A stretch of 64,000 nucleotides of DNA from Pelodictyon luteolum (GCF_001622165.1 NZ_LVWG01000030.1:1-64000), one strand, 5' to 3'. Numbered from the stretch's first letter, positions 52,914 through 63,100 are shown. Numbers and translations are program-made. Notes: generated from the sequence alone by a model not told the origin.

Positions 52914-55025
52914 ATGTCCCGAAAAACCCTCCTGATCCTCATTGTTGCAGTTTTTACGGGGGCCTGGCCTCTCATTGCAAACAATGTGAAAACTCCTGTA
53001 AAGAAAGCACCGGCACCGGCCGTGCTTCGGGCCACTCCCGCCCAGGAGGAGGCCGCGAGGTATATCAGCCAGTACCTGCTGGAAAACCATTACCGCAAGG
53101 TGGCGGTCGGCGATTCGCTTTCCCAGGAGGTTTTTTCAAGATACATGGACAATCTTGATGGCAACCGGAGCTATTTTCTTGCCGGAGAGGTCGAGTATCT
53201 CCGCAATGCTTACGGCAACCGTATAGACGATGATTTTCTTTCGGGCAGGCCGACATCGGGATTTGCGATCTACAACCGTTTTCTGAAACGGGCATACGAA
53301 AAGATGCGCTATATGAGGGCTGCGGCCGATACCGTCAAGTTCAATTTTGCCGCACCTGAAACCCTCGCCGTACAGCGCAAGGACGATCCGTGGCCCCGCA
53401 CCCGCGGTGAACTCACTTCACTCTGGCGCAAAGAGCTGAAATACCAGTGGCTCAACCTGAAATACTCCGGGGAAAGCCCAAAGACCATCCGCACGACTCT
53501 TGCAAAAAGCTTCACCAGCAGGATGAACCTTCTTCGCAGACAGAAGCCGGAAGATGCGTTCCATGCCTATACCTATGCATTGACAACATCGTTCGACCCG
53601 CATACGGACTACTTCTCACCGGATGAGTACGAGAACTTCCAGATTGATATGAGCCGCTCGCTGGAGGGGATAGGAGCAAAGCTGCAGACAGAAAGCGAAT
53701 ACACCATTGTGAATGAGGTCATTCCCGGTGGGCCCGCCTACAGGAGCAACCTGCTCAAGAAAGGTGACAAGATCATCGGCGTCGGGCAGGGTCGCATTAC
53801 GGAAATCGTCGATGTTGTCGGCTGGCGCATCAATGACGTCGTCAAGCTCATAAGGGGCAAGAAGGGAACGGTTGTCCGCATCAAGATCCTTCCTGCAAGC
53901 CAGGCCGGAAGGGGACCGGCCAAGGTCATTATGCTGACACGTGACAAGGTTGATCTGGAGGAGCAGGCAGCACACAAGACCATCATCCAGCAGAATGGAA
54001 AGAAGATCGGTGTCATCACCATACCCTCGTTCTACCTTGATTTTGAAGCGCAGAAGAAGAATGACGGATCCTACAACAGCACGAGCCGTGACGTCGCCCG
54101 CATACTTGGAGAACTTTCGGCTGCCGCGGTCGACGGCGTGGTGATCGATCTTCGCGACAACGGAGGCGGCTCTCTGGAGGAAGCCGTCAATGTGACCGGG
54201 CTGTTCATCACCACGGGGCCTGTCGTCCAGATCAGCAATTCAACTGGAGGAAAGATGGTCCTGCGCGACGAGGACCGCCAGATGACCTATCCCGGGCCGC
54301 TTGTCGTGCTCGTGAACCGTTACAGCGCCTCGGCTTCGGAGATCTTTGCCGCAGCCATCCAGGACTATGGCAGGGGAGTCGTCGTCGGGGAACGGACGTT
54401 TGGAAAAGGTACCGTCCAGAGCATCATCAACCTCCAGCGGCCGTACTCGCTTTTCCCTCGTCAGCCGAACCTCGGCCAGATGAAACTGACGATCGCGAAG
54501 TTCTACAGGATTTCGGGCGAGAGCACCCAGCACAAGGGCGTTGTGCCGGACATCACCATCCCCTCCCTGATTGATGCCACGGCCATCGGTGAGGACACCT
54601 ACACCAGCAGCCTTCCCTGGAGCACGGTTACACGCACCCTCTACCGTCCTATCGACGACGTGATGGCTCCGGACATACTCCTGCTCCGCCAGAAGTTCCA
54701 GTCCCGGGCTCTCGCTAACAGGCGTTATCAGAGCTATCTCACCGACCTTGCTGCCCTGAACCGCATCCGCAAGAAAAAGTCGGTCTCCTTGAAGGAGTCC
54801 TCGTTCAGGCTGGAAACGGAGAAGATCAAGCAGATCGAAAAACTCTGGTCCACGGACGGGGAGCAGGAGCCGGCCGCCAAGAAAACACCGAAGATGGCCG
54901 ATGTGGTCCTGAATGAAGCTGCCGTCATTGCCACAGACCTTGCCGTGCTTGAAGCAGCAAGAAGTCAAACTATCGTCCGGAGGGCGACTGTGGTTCCGGC
55001 AGGAGTTCTTTTACTGAAGAAATAA
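52914..55025 (+). CDS. prc: tail-specific (carboxy-terminal) protease
   Basis: Periplasmic S41 protease of 703 residues, trimming or degrading proteins from the C-terminus. A signal peptide or anchor (about 4-22) precedes an alpha-helical N-terminal domain (about 45-230; SYFLAGEVEYLRN). A PDZ domain follows (about 240-325; GAKLQTESEYTIVNEVIPGGPAYRSNLLKKGDKI-like core), then the S41 core with VIDLRDNGGGSLEEAVN, YSASASEIFAAAIQDYGRG (catalytic Ser) and VGERTFGKGTVQ (catalytic Lys). A C-terminal DUF3340-like helical region (about 600-700) identifies the Prc/Tsp branch, not CtpA. It is divergent from fba. Confidence 0.94.
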   Translation: MSRKTLLILIVAVFTGAWPLIANNVKTPVKKAPAPAVLRATPAQEEAARYISQYLLENHYRKVAVGDSLSQEVFSRYMDNLDGNRSYFLAGEVEYLRNAYGNRIDDDFLSGRPTSGFAIYNRFLKRAYEKMRYMRAAADTVKFNFAAPETLAVQRKDDPWPRTRGELTSLWRKELKYQWLNLKYSGESPKTIRTTLAKSFTSRMNLLRRQKPEDAFHAYTYALTTSFDPHTDYFSPDEYENFQIDMSRSLEGIGAKLQTESEYTIVNEVIPGGPAYRSNLLKKGDKIIGVGQGRITEIVDVVGWRINDVVKLIRGKKGTVVRIKILPASQAGRGPAKVIMLTRDKVDLEEQAAHKTIIQQNGKKIGVITIPSFYLDFEAQKKNDGSYNSTSRDVARILGELSAAAVDGVVIDLRDNGGGSLEEAVNVTGLFITTGPVVQISNSTGGKMVLRDEDRQMTYPGPLVVLVNRYSASASEIFAAAIQDYGRGVVVGERTFGKGTVQSIINLQRPYSLFPRQPNLGQMKLTIAKFYRISGESTQHKGVVPDITIPSLIDATAIGEDTYTSSLPWSTVTRTLYRPIDDVMAPDILLLRQKFQSRALANRRYQSYLTDLAALNRIRKKKSVSLKESSFRLETEKIKQIEKLWSTDGEQEPAAKKTPKMADVVLNEAAVIATDLAVLEAARSQTIVRRATVVPAGVLLLKK

Positions 55026-55085
55026 TCCGCTGAGGAAATTTTGTTCTTGTAAACTACCGTTAATAAAGGTAAACTCCATACATAA

Positions 55086-55106
55086 ATCAGCCAATGGTTG
55101 GCTGAT
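55086..55106 (+). promoter_or_regulatory. perfect hairpin in the leader of the RRM protein gene
   Basis: Nine-bp stem ATCAGCCAA/TTGGCTGAT with a 3-base loop, about 78 bases before the RRM start, not followed by T. It could protect the mRNA leader or respond to temperature, or be an operator. Confidence 0.4.
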
Positions 55107-55183
55107 CGCGCTATCAAGTAATTGGTGCTTTGGTTACTTGCCTGCTCTCTTTTTATCAATGCACGCGTATACTGAGACTGATA

Positions 55184-55456
55184 ATGAACATTTATGTTGG
55201 CAATCTGCCTTACACCATTTCCGAAGATGACCTTCGTGACGCTTTCTCCGAGTTTGGAGAAGTAGCAAGCGCAAACATCATCACTGACAAATTCTCCGGC
55301 CGCTCCAAGGGCTTCGGATTTGTTGAGATGCCTGATGATGATGCAGCACGCGAAGCCATTGAGTCCATGCACAACAAGGACTTCAAGGGCCGTTCCATCA
55401 TGGTCAACGAGGCTAAGCCCCGCGAAGAAAGAGCTCCCCGCCGCGATCGTTACTGA
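55184..55456 (+). CDS. RRM RNA-binding protein (Rbp-like)
   Basis: Single RNA-recognition-motif protein of 90 residues, of the bacterial Rbp/glycine-rich type. RNP2 is IYVGNL (3-8), RNP1 is KGFGFVEM (about 44-51), and the C-terminus ends in a basic Arg tail (EERAPRRDRY). I take ATG 55184 (MNIYVGNLPYT), which is the normal family start; upstream codons of the frame come from the leader. In cyanobacteria and similar organisms such proteins increase in the cold and bind mRNA. It has a long leader with a hairpin and a strong terminator, so it is monocistronic. Confidence 0.92.
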   Translation: MNIYVGNLPYTISEDDLRDAFSEFGEVASANIITDKFSGRSKGFGFVEMPDDDAAREAIESMHNKDFKGRSIMVNEAKPREERAPRRDRY

Positions 55457-55483
55457 TCCCTGCTGAATAGCAAAAGCTTCCAG

Positions 55484-55519
55484 GCCGGACAGGATCTTTT
55501 TCCTGCCCGGCTTTTTTTT
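55484..55519 (+). terminator. intrinsic terminator after the RRM gene
   Basis: GCCGGACAGGA (55484-55494) pairs with TCCTGCCCGGC (55501-55511) with one mismatch (A55489 opposite C55506), and eight T follow (55512-55519). It separates the RRM gene from the histidine kinase gene. Confidence 0.88.
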
Positions 55520-55533
55520 GCGTATATTTACGC

Positions 55534-57573
55534 ATGATCTCCCCCCCTAAATCCATCCGATGGCTTTTCTGCCTGGTGCTGGGTCTTGCCGGAGTTTTTC
55601 CGGCACCAGCGTCCAGCGCTGCCGCTACGGAACCACTTGTTCTTGGTTCCGGTGATTCCTATTACATTGCAGGCCATATGGAGGTGCTGAAGGATCCGTC
55701 AGAGAACCTGGAGTTCAGGGACGCTCTGGCAGCGTTCGAGCGCGGAGATTTCCAACCGATGGATGGAAACCTCAACGCCGGATATGGCCGTGCGGCATAT
55801 TGGATTCATTTCAGCATGATTAGGCAGAAGGGCTTTCCCGAGAAAGCGATGCTCAGCCTTTCGCCAAGTTACACGAACAGCGTCAAGGTTTACGTGCAGT
55901 GTCATGGCCAATCTCCACTCCTTCCTTCCTCCTTCCGTCCTGTTATGCTCGGCAGTGACGTCCCCGTCGCCCAGCGACCGGTACTGAACCCGAATTTTAT
56001 CGTCCCGCTTGAACTCCCAGCAGATGAACCTGTTGACGTGTTCGTGAGGGTATACTCCAAAGGCTCAATCAGCCTGACGGGGGTGCTCGCCACCCCTGAA
56101 AGCATCAGGAACAGCACTTACAACAGCATCATGCTTCAGTTTGGCTATCTCGGCATAGCCGCAGTCCTCTGCGTCATGAACCTGATCTTTTTCATCTCGA
56201 TCCGTGACCGGCTGTTCCTGTATTTCGCCCTCTATGTCCTGACGGTGCTCATCAACAATTTCGGTGTGGCCGGCATGCAGGCCCTCATTCTGCCCGCGTA
56301 TGCTCACGTTCTGTCTGATTATATGGTGTATATGGGCATCGGCGCCCAGCTGCTTGTCTTTTCTGAATTCTGTCACAACCTTTTCCGTGATTCAGCCGGT
56401 CCCTGGACTCTTCGTTATATGCGCCTTATGTCGGCAACTGGAGTCCTCACTATTGTGTCGGTGCCGTTCGGGCTCTATGCATCAGTTGTTCCGTTCGCCC
56501 TCGTCGGTACCGTCATCCTTATCGCCATGCTGCTACTGACCAGCAAAAAGCTTCTGGTCAGCATGCCGCAGAGCGGCATTTTCATAACCATAGCCTTCGG
56601 CATCAGTACTTTAGGCTATTTTTACCAGATATTCCGCCTTATCGGCGTATTCCCCCTCGAACCAGGGTGGGACATCAACATGATCGAACCGGCCACACTG
56701 GTTCATATGGTCCTCATTTCAATCGCTCTTTCCGAACGGTTCCGCATCACGGAACGGCAACTCGGCGAAGCCTCACGGGAGGCAGAGAAGCGGGCCAAGG
56801 AGATTGCTGACGACATGACGAGCGAGCTGCGGGACAACAAGGAACGTCTGGAGGTAGCTCTTGCTGCCGAGCAGGTATCGGCTGAGATGCAGAATAGCTT
56901 CCTGTCCATGCTTTCCCATGAATATCGAACACCGCTGGCTGTCATTCAGGGGAATCTTGATATTCTTGAAATGCATTCACGAGAGTATCTGACATCGGAT
57001 GAGTCCTCTGCGCTTATGAAGATGCGGCGAGCCGTTATGCGCCTTGTTGAGATTATGGATGTCTCATTAGAACGAAGCCGTATTCTTGATACCAAGGTCC
57101 CCACCGTATTTAAAACCATTATTCTTAGAGATTTTGTGCGTCAGCAGGTTGACGCTATCAAATGGATGTACCCCGCTCAATCCTTTTTTGTTGCAGCACC
57201 GATGCTGGCATTGGCAATGTCGGGAGATCTGCCCCTGTTGAATACGGCACTTTTCAACCTGTTGGATAATGCCCGGAAATATTCCATTCCCGGCACTATG
57301 ATTGAAGTCTATTGCAGGCAGATCGATGAAGGTGTTCTTATCAGCGTATGCAATGAATCCGATATGCTGAATGAAGGCGAGATTGACGAGCTCTTTGAGA
57401 AATACACCCGGGGCAGAAAAACCAATAATACCTCAGGAGCAGGTATTGGGCTATGGCTTGTACGTAAGATTGTCGAGCAGCATGGTGGTACCGTGAGGAT
57501 GTACTGGGTAAAGGGGGAAAAAGTGACGGTCTCTATGACTATCCCGAGCTTCACCATTGATGCTGCCGGCTAG
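55534..57573 (+). CDS. 7TMR-DISM sensor histidine kinase
   Basis: Membrane sensor kinase of 679 residues. A signal peptide (about 9-30) is followed by an extracellular 7TMR-DISMED2-type jellyroll domain (about 35-190; NAGYGRAAYWIHFSM), seven TM helices (about 198-400), a coiled coil (about 405-450), a HisKA dimerisation domain with the phospho-acceptor in SHEYRTPLA (H462), and an HATPase domain with LFNLLDNARKYS (N box) and GAGIGLWLVRKIVEQHGG (G boxes). DISMED2 domains are thought to bind carbohydrate-like ligands. It lies 84 bp upstream of the response regulator and then the pilus genes, so it probably controls them. Confidence 0.9.
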   Translation: MISPPKSIRWLFCLVLGLAGVFPAPASSAAATEPLVLGSGDSYYIAGHMEVLKDPSENLEFRDALAAFERGDFQPMDGNLNAGYGRAAYWIHFSMIRQKGFPEKAMLSLSPSYTNSVKVYVQCHGQSPLLPSSFRPVMLGSDVPVAQRPVLNPNFIVPLELPADEPVDVFVRVYSKGSISLTGVLATPESIRNSTYNSIMLQFGYLGIAAVLCVMNLIFFISIRDRLFLYFALYVLTVLINNFGVAGMQALILPAYAHVLSDYMVYMGIGAQLLVFSEFCHNLFRDSAGPWTLRYMRLMSATGVLTIVSVPFGLYASVVPFALVGTVILIAMLLLTSKKLLVSMPQSGIFITIAFGISTLGYFYQIFRLIGVFPLEPGWDINMIEPATLVHMVLISIALSERFRITERQLGEASREAEKRAKEIADDMTSELRDNKERLEVALAAEQVSAEMQNSFLSMLSHEYRTPLAVIQGNLDILEMHSREYLTSDESSALMKMRRAVMRLVEIMDVSLERSRILDTKVPTVFKTIILRDFVRQQVDAIKWMYPAQSFFVAAPMLALAMSGDLPLLNTALFNLLDNARKYSIPGTMIEVYCRQIDEGVLISVCNESDMLNEGEIDELFEKYTRGRKTNNTSGAGIGLWLVRKIVEQHGGTVRMYWVKGEKVTVSMTIPSFTIDAAG

Positions 57574-57657
57574 GTTTTATCAGATAAAATCAGGTGAGAG
57601 TGTCGCTCTATTTGATTACTCTCTTAATGACGTCATTCACCTGTTCCACATTATCGT

Positions 57658-58395
57658 ATGTGTCAGCCTCCATTCGTTCTCAAGAAAGTATTGGTCGTGG
57701 AAGATGATTGCGACCTCCGGGAAAGCATCATTATGTACCTCCAGCATCATGAAGTTGAAGTGATTGGTGTGGGTACGGCCATTGACTTTTACAATGAAGT
57801 CAAAAAAGGATCTTACGGTCTGGCGATTCTTGATATTTCGCTGCCCGATCAGGATGGATTGGTTCTTGCCAGGTATCTTCGCGCAAATACCCGTATGCGC
57901 ATCATCATGCTCACAGCCAGAGTTGCTCTTGAAGACCGCCTGCTTGGTTATGAGTCCGGCGCAGACCTCTATCTTTCAAAACCTGTCGATTTTCGTGAAC
58001 TTCTGGTATCAGTCCAAAACCTGCTTACTCGTTTCAATGATTCGCACCAGGGTGAACTGACAGTTGAGACACCTCCTTCCGAACTGGAGGCGGATACATG
58101 GGTACTTCACAGGAACAGCTGGGAGCTTGTGTTGCCTGATGGTGCTACGGTGCAGCTTACCGGCAAGGAGCTGGAGTTCCTGATTCTTCTGGCAGGCAGG
58201 CACTCCGGTTTGGTATCGCGCGACCGAATTCTTCAATCGCTTGGTTATGCCAAACAGGAGTCTTCGCACCGCGCTCTTGAGTCCCTCGTCTACCGCCTTC
58301 GTAAGAAGATTTCACCAACCCTTGAAACACCCATCAAGACAGCCAGTGGTTCCGGGTACAGTTTCTCCTCCCATCTTCTTGTCCTCAACACATGA
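57658..58395 (+). CDS. OmpR-family response regulator
   Basis: Transcription factor of 245 residues, partner of the upstream kinase. The receiver domain (about 10-125) has EDD (15-17), the phospho-acceptor D59 in LAILDISLPD, T86 in MLTAR and K108 in YLSKPVD. The C-terminal winged helix (about 150-240) has LTGKELEFLILLAGRHSGLVSRDRILQSLGY and ALESLVYRLRKKI. The first residues MCQPPF are not part of the receiver fold; a later start is possible. It directly precedes the DUF4402 pilin gene, and inverted repeats in that spacer are candidate binding sites. Confidence 0.93.
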   Translation: MCQPPFVLKKVLVVEDDCDLRESIIMYLQHHEVEVIGVGTAIDFYNEVKKGSYGLAILDISLPDQDGLVLARYLRANTRMRIIMLTARVALEDRLLGYESGADLYLSKPVDFRELLVSVQNLLTRFNDSHQGELTVETPPSELEADTWVLHRNSWELVLPDGATVQLTGKELEFLILLAGRHSGLVSRDRILQSLGYAKQESSHRALESLVYRLRKKISPTLETPIKTASGSGYSFSSHLLVLNT

Positions 58396-58414
58396 TATCC
58401 CGGTGATATCATGT
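58390..58414 (+). repeat. 10-bp inverted repeat at the response regulator stop
   Basis: ACATGATATC (58390-58399), five-base loop CCGGT, GATATCATGT (58405-58414). The stem includes the stop codon of the response regulator gene. There is no T run after it, so a weak terminator or protein-binding site is possible. Confidence 0.6.
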
Positions 58415-58477
58415 CAGAAAAAGTGAGTATTCGTTTCTTTTATTCTGGATTTCATGCCCGTAAACTTATGAGTGAAT

Positions 58478-58492
58478 GACTCACTTAGAGTC
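58478..58492. promoter_or_regulatory. inverted repeat upstream of the pilin gene
   Basis: GACTC-ACTTA-GAGTC, perfect palindrome, about 50 bases before the pilin start. A second pair, GAAC-ATCTC-GTTC (58501-58513), lies next to it with a 5-base spacer as well. They could be sites for the neighbouring response regulator. Confidence 0.4.
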
Positions 58493-58540
58493 GATTCATT
58501 GAACATCTCGTTCATTAAACCCTCATATGGAGATTGAAAG

Positions 58541-59077
58541 ATGAAACAGAAGAAACTCTTGGCAGTTGCAGCACTGCTCTCGATGTCGGCATTTGGCTTT
58601 AGTGATGCGCATGCAGTTACAGCTAATGCTACTGCACTAATCAGGAATGATATCTCTATTACGACTGTTGACACGCCTTTGAATTTCGGCGTCATCATTC
58701 CTGGGTCCGCGGCAGGAACTGTTGTTGTGGCGGCCGGCTCAGCGGTTGGTGCCAATCCCACTGTCACCGGCACTGGGGTCTCAATGGCTAATTATTCCGC
58801 TTGCAGCCCTGGTCATTTTTCGGTAACGGGAGATAAAAGCACAAATTATGTAATAACGCTACCTGCGGCATCTATTACGCTTACTCATACCACAATTGGC
58901 TCTAACACCATGACGGTGGATACCTGGACATCCTCTAAAGTAGCTACTCAGCCAGTTCTTGGTACGGATGGTACAGATACCTTCAGTGTTGGGGGTACTC
59001 TTAATTTGGCTGCTGGACAGCTCTCAGGGACCTACAATGGTCAATATGATGTGACTGTTGCCTATGGAAATATTTGA
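58541..59077 (+). CDS. DUF4402 protein, likely major pilin of a chaperone-usher system
   Basis: A 178-residue secreted protein with a Sec signal (hydrophobic 6-22, cleavage near AHA-VTA) and a DUF4402 all-beta domain. The start of the mature part (NDISITTVDTPLNFGVIIPGS) and the C-terminal strand (GTYNGQYDVTVAYGN) are the family landmarks, resembling the donor and receiver strands of fimbrial subunits. A GGAG RBS precedes the ATG. It is followed by a 12-bp hairpin, then the chaperone and usher genes. This order and the DUF4402 fold point to a structural pilus subunit; no sortase or lipoprotein motif is present. Ligand binding is unknown. Confidence 0.82.
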   Translation: MKQKKLLAVAALLSMSAFGFSDAHAVTANATALIRNDISITTVDTPLNFGVIIPGSAAGTVVVAAGSAVGANPTVTGTGVSMANYSACSPGHFSVTGDKSTNYVITLPAASITLTHTTIGSNTMTVDTWTSSKVATQPVLGTDGTDTFSVGGTLNLAAGQLSGTYNGQYDVTVAYGNI

Positions 59078-59132
59078 GGGTAATTGACTGGATATGGGTT
59101 CTCGATGCCCATTCTTTTCGTAGCTCCCTATC

Positions 59133-59166
59133 GCCGGCTCGATTATTTTCAGTGAATCGAGCCGGC
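59133..59166 (+). terminator. 12-bp hairpin between pilin and chaperone genes
   Basis: GCCGGCTCGATT (59133-59144), 10-base loop, AATCGAGCCGGC (59155-59166), without a clear T run. It may be an attenuator or an mRNA stabiliser that keeps pilin mRNA high relative to the downstream genes. Confidence 0.65.
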
Positions 59167-59196
59167 TACAATTTATAATTTTAATGTACGGCGGCT

Positions 59197-60078
59197 ATGG
59201 CGTATCACTGTTATATGAAGATCGCTCTATTTCTTGCATTAGTCGTGCTGTTTCCGGCCAGGTTGCTTCTTGCTGATCCCGCCGAAGAGTCACCATCGTC
59301 ACCAACACAATTCGCGTCTTCTCCTCTTGATTTGAGGGTGGCTCCTCCATACGTTTTATTTGAGGATGGGGTCCGAGCTACTGAAATATCCCTTATTAAC
59401 AGTTCCAATCATAAACTTACTTATGCATTGTCCTTCAAGCGAATGAGAATGCTTGAGGATGGCGACATTGTATCAATTCATGAACCTCGGCCTGGGGAGC
59501 AGTTTGCGGACGAGATGGTCCGGTTTACTCCACGAAGAGTTGTATTGCTACCCCGTCAGATTCAGACTGTAAGATTGCGGGCAATGAGGCCTGCTACCTT
59601 GCAAGATGGTGAATACCGCTCTTTTCTCAATTTTGCCGTCGTTCCGAATGCACAGGAAGCCTTACCGGTTGATGAAAAACAGCCAACTACTGGACTCAAG
59701 ATTAATTTGACCCCGGTCTATGGGGTTGCAATTCCGGTCGTTGTGCGTAAAGGAAAGCTTGATCTAGCGGTCCGCCTTGTCGGGCTTAAAGTCGTAGAAG
59801 ATGCAAAGCGAGGTCAGCTGCTTTCTATGACCATTGAGCGGGATGGGAAACGATCATCGGCAGGAATCCTTGAGGTCGAAAGGGATGTTCCCGGCACTAA
59901 ACGCGTTCAGGTGGCAAGAGTCGCTGGCGTCTCTGTTATGGCTCCGCTGGCTAAAAGAAACATTCTGATGCAACTCCGTCACCCTGAGGGTATTCGCTTG
60001 GGTCATGGAACGTTGAAAGTCCGGTATCTAGACAGTGTTGACCGCCATGTCCTTGCTGAAGGCCAACTCATTCTGTAG
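59197..60078 (+). CDS. periplasmic PapD-like pilus chaperone
   Basis: A 293-residue protein, the chaperone of the pilus system. ATG 59197 or, more likely, ATG 59215 (MKIALFLALVVLFPARLLLA) begins a Sec signal peptide. The mature part has an N-terminal immunoglobulin-like PapD domain (LRVAPPYVLFEDGVRATEISLINSSNHKLTYALSF, RFTPRRVVLLPRQIQTVRLRA, YRSFLNFAVVP) typical of pilin-folding chaperones, then a second domain (about 175-293). No classical Cys pair is seen. It sits between the pilin and usher genes, as in other such loci. Its larger size than PapD suggests the archaic or alternative class. Confidence 0.82.
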   Translation: MAYHCYMKIALFLALVVLFPARLLLADPAEESPSSPTQFASSPLDLRVAPPYVLFEDGVRATEISLINSSNHKLTYALSFKRMRMLEDGDIVSIHEPRPGEQFADEMVRFTPRRVVLLPRQIQTVRLRAMRPATLQDGEYRSFLNFAVVPNAQEALPVDEKQPTTGLKINLTPVYGVAIPVVVRKGKLDLAVRLVGLKVVEDAKRGQLLSMTIERDGKRSSAGILEVERDVPGTKRVQVARVAGVSVMAPLAKRNILMQLRHPEGIRLGHGTLKVRYLDSVDRHVLAEGQLIL

Positions 60079-60104
60079 TCATCAGGCATTATTGTAATAC
60101 GTAG

Positions 60105-63100
60105 ATGCCAATGCGCAATACGCACAAAGCGCCCTATCCGGTAGGATTGAAGGGGCGCTTTTCTGTTTTATGGCGCGTGCCATCCCGCCAAAAGCCTCGC
60201 CCAGACATCCATGGCCAGCGGCTTGGATTGCGTATAGCTCTACTATTGTCTGTGTTGCAATTGGCACTCATATCTCTTGGCGCCTCTTCCTTGCAGGCAG
60301 TTGATAAGCCACAGTTCTATATGGCAATAGTGAGTGGAGACTGGCCGGCCCATTCTCTTCTGGCGTTGAAGCGTAACGATACGACATACCTTCCACTTGC
60401 AGCATTCAGCCATCTCATGGGTTATGATCTCTATGTGGATCTTGGAAATGGGCGGGCGTCAGGGCATGGAGGCTTGAGCGGAGGGGAGTTCAATCTCGAT
60501 ATCAGTGCATCGAAGGCGATGGTTGCAGGCCATTCTGTTCCATTCGATAGCGCTCTCATCGTGCCCTTGTCTGACGACATTTATGTTGCGACTACACTGC
60601 TGGCGAAGTGGTTTTCTTTGAGCATCATGTCCGACATGTGGGGAGATATGAGCATTAAAAGATTGGAAAATCAGCAACCAAGCCATCCTGAACAAGGCGT
60701 TCCTGCCACACAGCCAGTTCAGGCAGTGCCTACGCCAACAATCAGTGAAGCACCGCCGGAAAAGACTGATAATGTTTCCAACGCCATTGAAGATCAGGAT
60801 GTTCATCGAGATTCTACTGTAAAGGTCCCATCGCCTGAAGATGGAGGGGGCGTTGTGGAATGTCCAAACCCTGAGCCTGTTAAGGTTCATGAAGAGCCTA
60901 CCGCGAACGATGGTGTTGGTGATAATGGAATTGTGCCTGAACTGAAACCGGAACCTCTGGTGCAAGAGGTTATTGTCGGTACCTCAGAACCAAGTCCTCT
61001 GAATGAATCTTCAGCCGGGGTAATGCAAAGTTCTAGCGGATTCACTGACGATGATGCACTTCTTTGCCTTTTGACGCTGTATCGTACACCGTTGAGTGAT
61101 GAGTTCATGATCTTTGCTACACCAGAGCGTTCATATATCCCCCTCACCGAGTTCAGCAGGTTGCTGGAATTAGGTATTGATGTCGATTGCAATGCCAAAA
61201 AGGCGACAGGATATGTCGGTAGGCCGGGACAGACCTTCCTTTTAGATATTCCGGGATCATCTGTTTCTGTTTCCGGGCATGCATGCTCCTGCGATACGAG
61301 CCGCATCGTTGTGACAGCAAATGATATCTATGTCGAAAGCCAGATGCTTGCAAGCTGGCTGTCCATGCATATTGAAGTCAACAGGCTCAACGCAGCAGTA
61401 GCAGTGAAGCCATTTGTGCCGTTGCCATTGCAGGAACGCATCGCCCGTGAAGAGGCAGGGGGCAATACATGGGGCTATGGTGTGTATCAGGACCCAGGGT
61501 ATTCCCGAATGAAGTTCCCCTACAGTGTGTTAAATGGCGCAAGTGTCGATGTGTCACTGCGAACATCCTTTGTGTCCCGCAGCCCTCAATCTCCTCAACA
61601 ATACAACGCATCGCATTACACTCGTATTACAGGAGATCTGCTCTGGATGAACACTCATGCTGATTTTTCCGGCCAGATTGCAAACAGCAGTGATCCTGGG
61701 CTGTTGATTGAGGACGGGCGTCTTCGACTTGAACGAGTTGACCCGGACGGTAATCTCCTTGGTCCGCTTGGTGCGAAGACCATAGCGTTTGGCGATCTGT
61801 CGCAGTATAATAACCTTCCGCTTATTGGTACTGCGGTCATTGGGCCTGGTGGTCTGGTGAGCAGCTACCCAATTTCTTCGCCATCACTTTTTGATCTGGT
61901 CTCCTTAAAGGGCTATCTCGGACCCGGATGGGATGTCCAGTTGTTTCGCAATGGTGCGTTGCTTGATTACAGGCCGTCCAACTCATTCAACGAGTATGAA
62001 TTCGTTGATATTCCGCTGAATTACGGAGTGAATGAGCTGCAACTGGTATTCAACGGGCCACAAGGTGAACGCCGAACAGAATCCTATCACTACAATATCG
62101 GTCAGAACATGATGAAACCGGGCCAGTGGGCCTATCAGGCGAGCCTCTCTTTCCCGTCCAGGCATTCGCTATTGTTAAATGGAAATACCTCGCTTCAGGA
62201 TGATAGCAACCGACCCGGCCCACTCATGGCCTGGAAAAGCACTCTTGGCCTCACTGAATGGCTTACCTTCAGCAATTATCTTGCATCAGCTAAAATAAAA
62301 GGGGTCAATCATTCATATCTCGGCTCAGGGGTGAGCGGTTACCTGCAATCAATGCAGATAGATGCCGACATGGCCTTTGACACTCAGCAATCATCAAAAG
62401 CAATGCAGGTAGGTGTTATGACCAGCATTGCAGGCGTGTCGCTGTCCGGCAGGTATGCAAGCCTCGATAGCAATTGGGTGGCAACAGGCGGATCGGTCGG
62501 TTACCGGGATCAACTGGAAGTCCGTGCGGGAGGGATTCGCTTATTTCCGTTTATTCCATCGACAAGTTTTTCAACGGATTACCGGAGACAAATCATTGAC
62601 GATGAACAACGCAATGAATCTTGGGGAATATCAAATTATAACCAGACCTTTGGGATCACTCACTCCCACAGGATTTACTTACAGAAGCAAATGCTGTACG
62701 GGACAACACTGGAAACCAGTGAAGGAACATCTTCTTTTTCCTGGATGAACGGCGCATTGCACTGGACTGGGGAAGTGAACTATCAGCTCCATCCCGAACG
62801 CCAGTGGAATTATTTGATAATGAGCGGTAACATAGACCTTGGGGACGATATCATACTGACCAATGGATTCAACTATAACTTCCCGCAACAGACCTGGCGG
62901 GCGTTGCTGTCAATGAATAAACAGGGGCGGTCGGCACTGCTTGGTATCAGCCTTAACTATAACAGCGATAGTGTCTGGGGCGCAGGTCTCAATCTGTCAA
63001 TGAATTTTACGCGTGAACCGAGGCGATCTTCATGGGTGATGGATGGATCATCGGGTAGCGGATATTCTGCCGTGTCTGCTATGGCATTCATCGATGAGAA

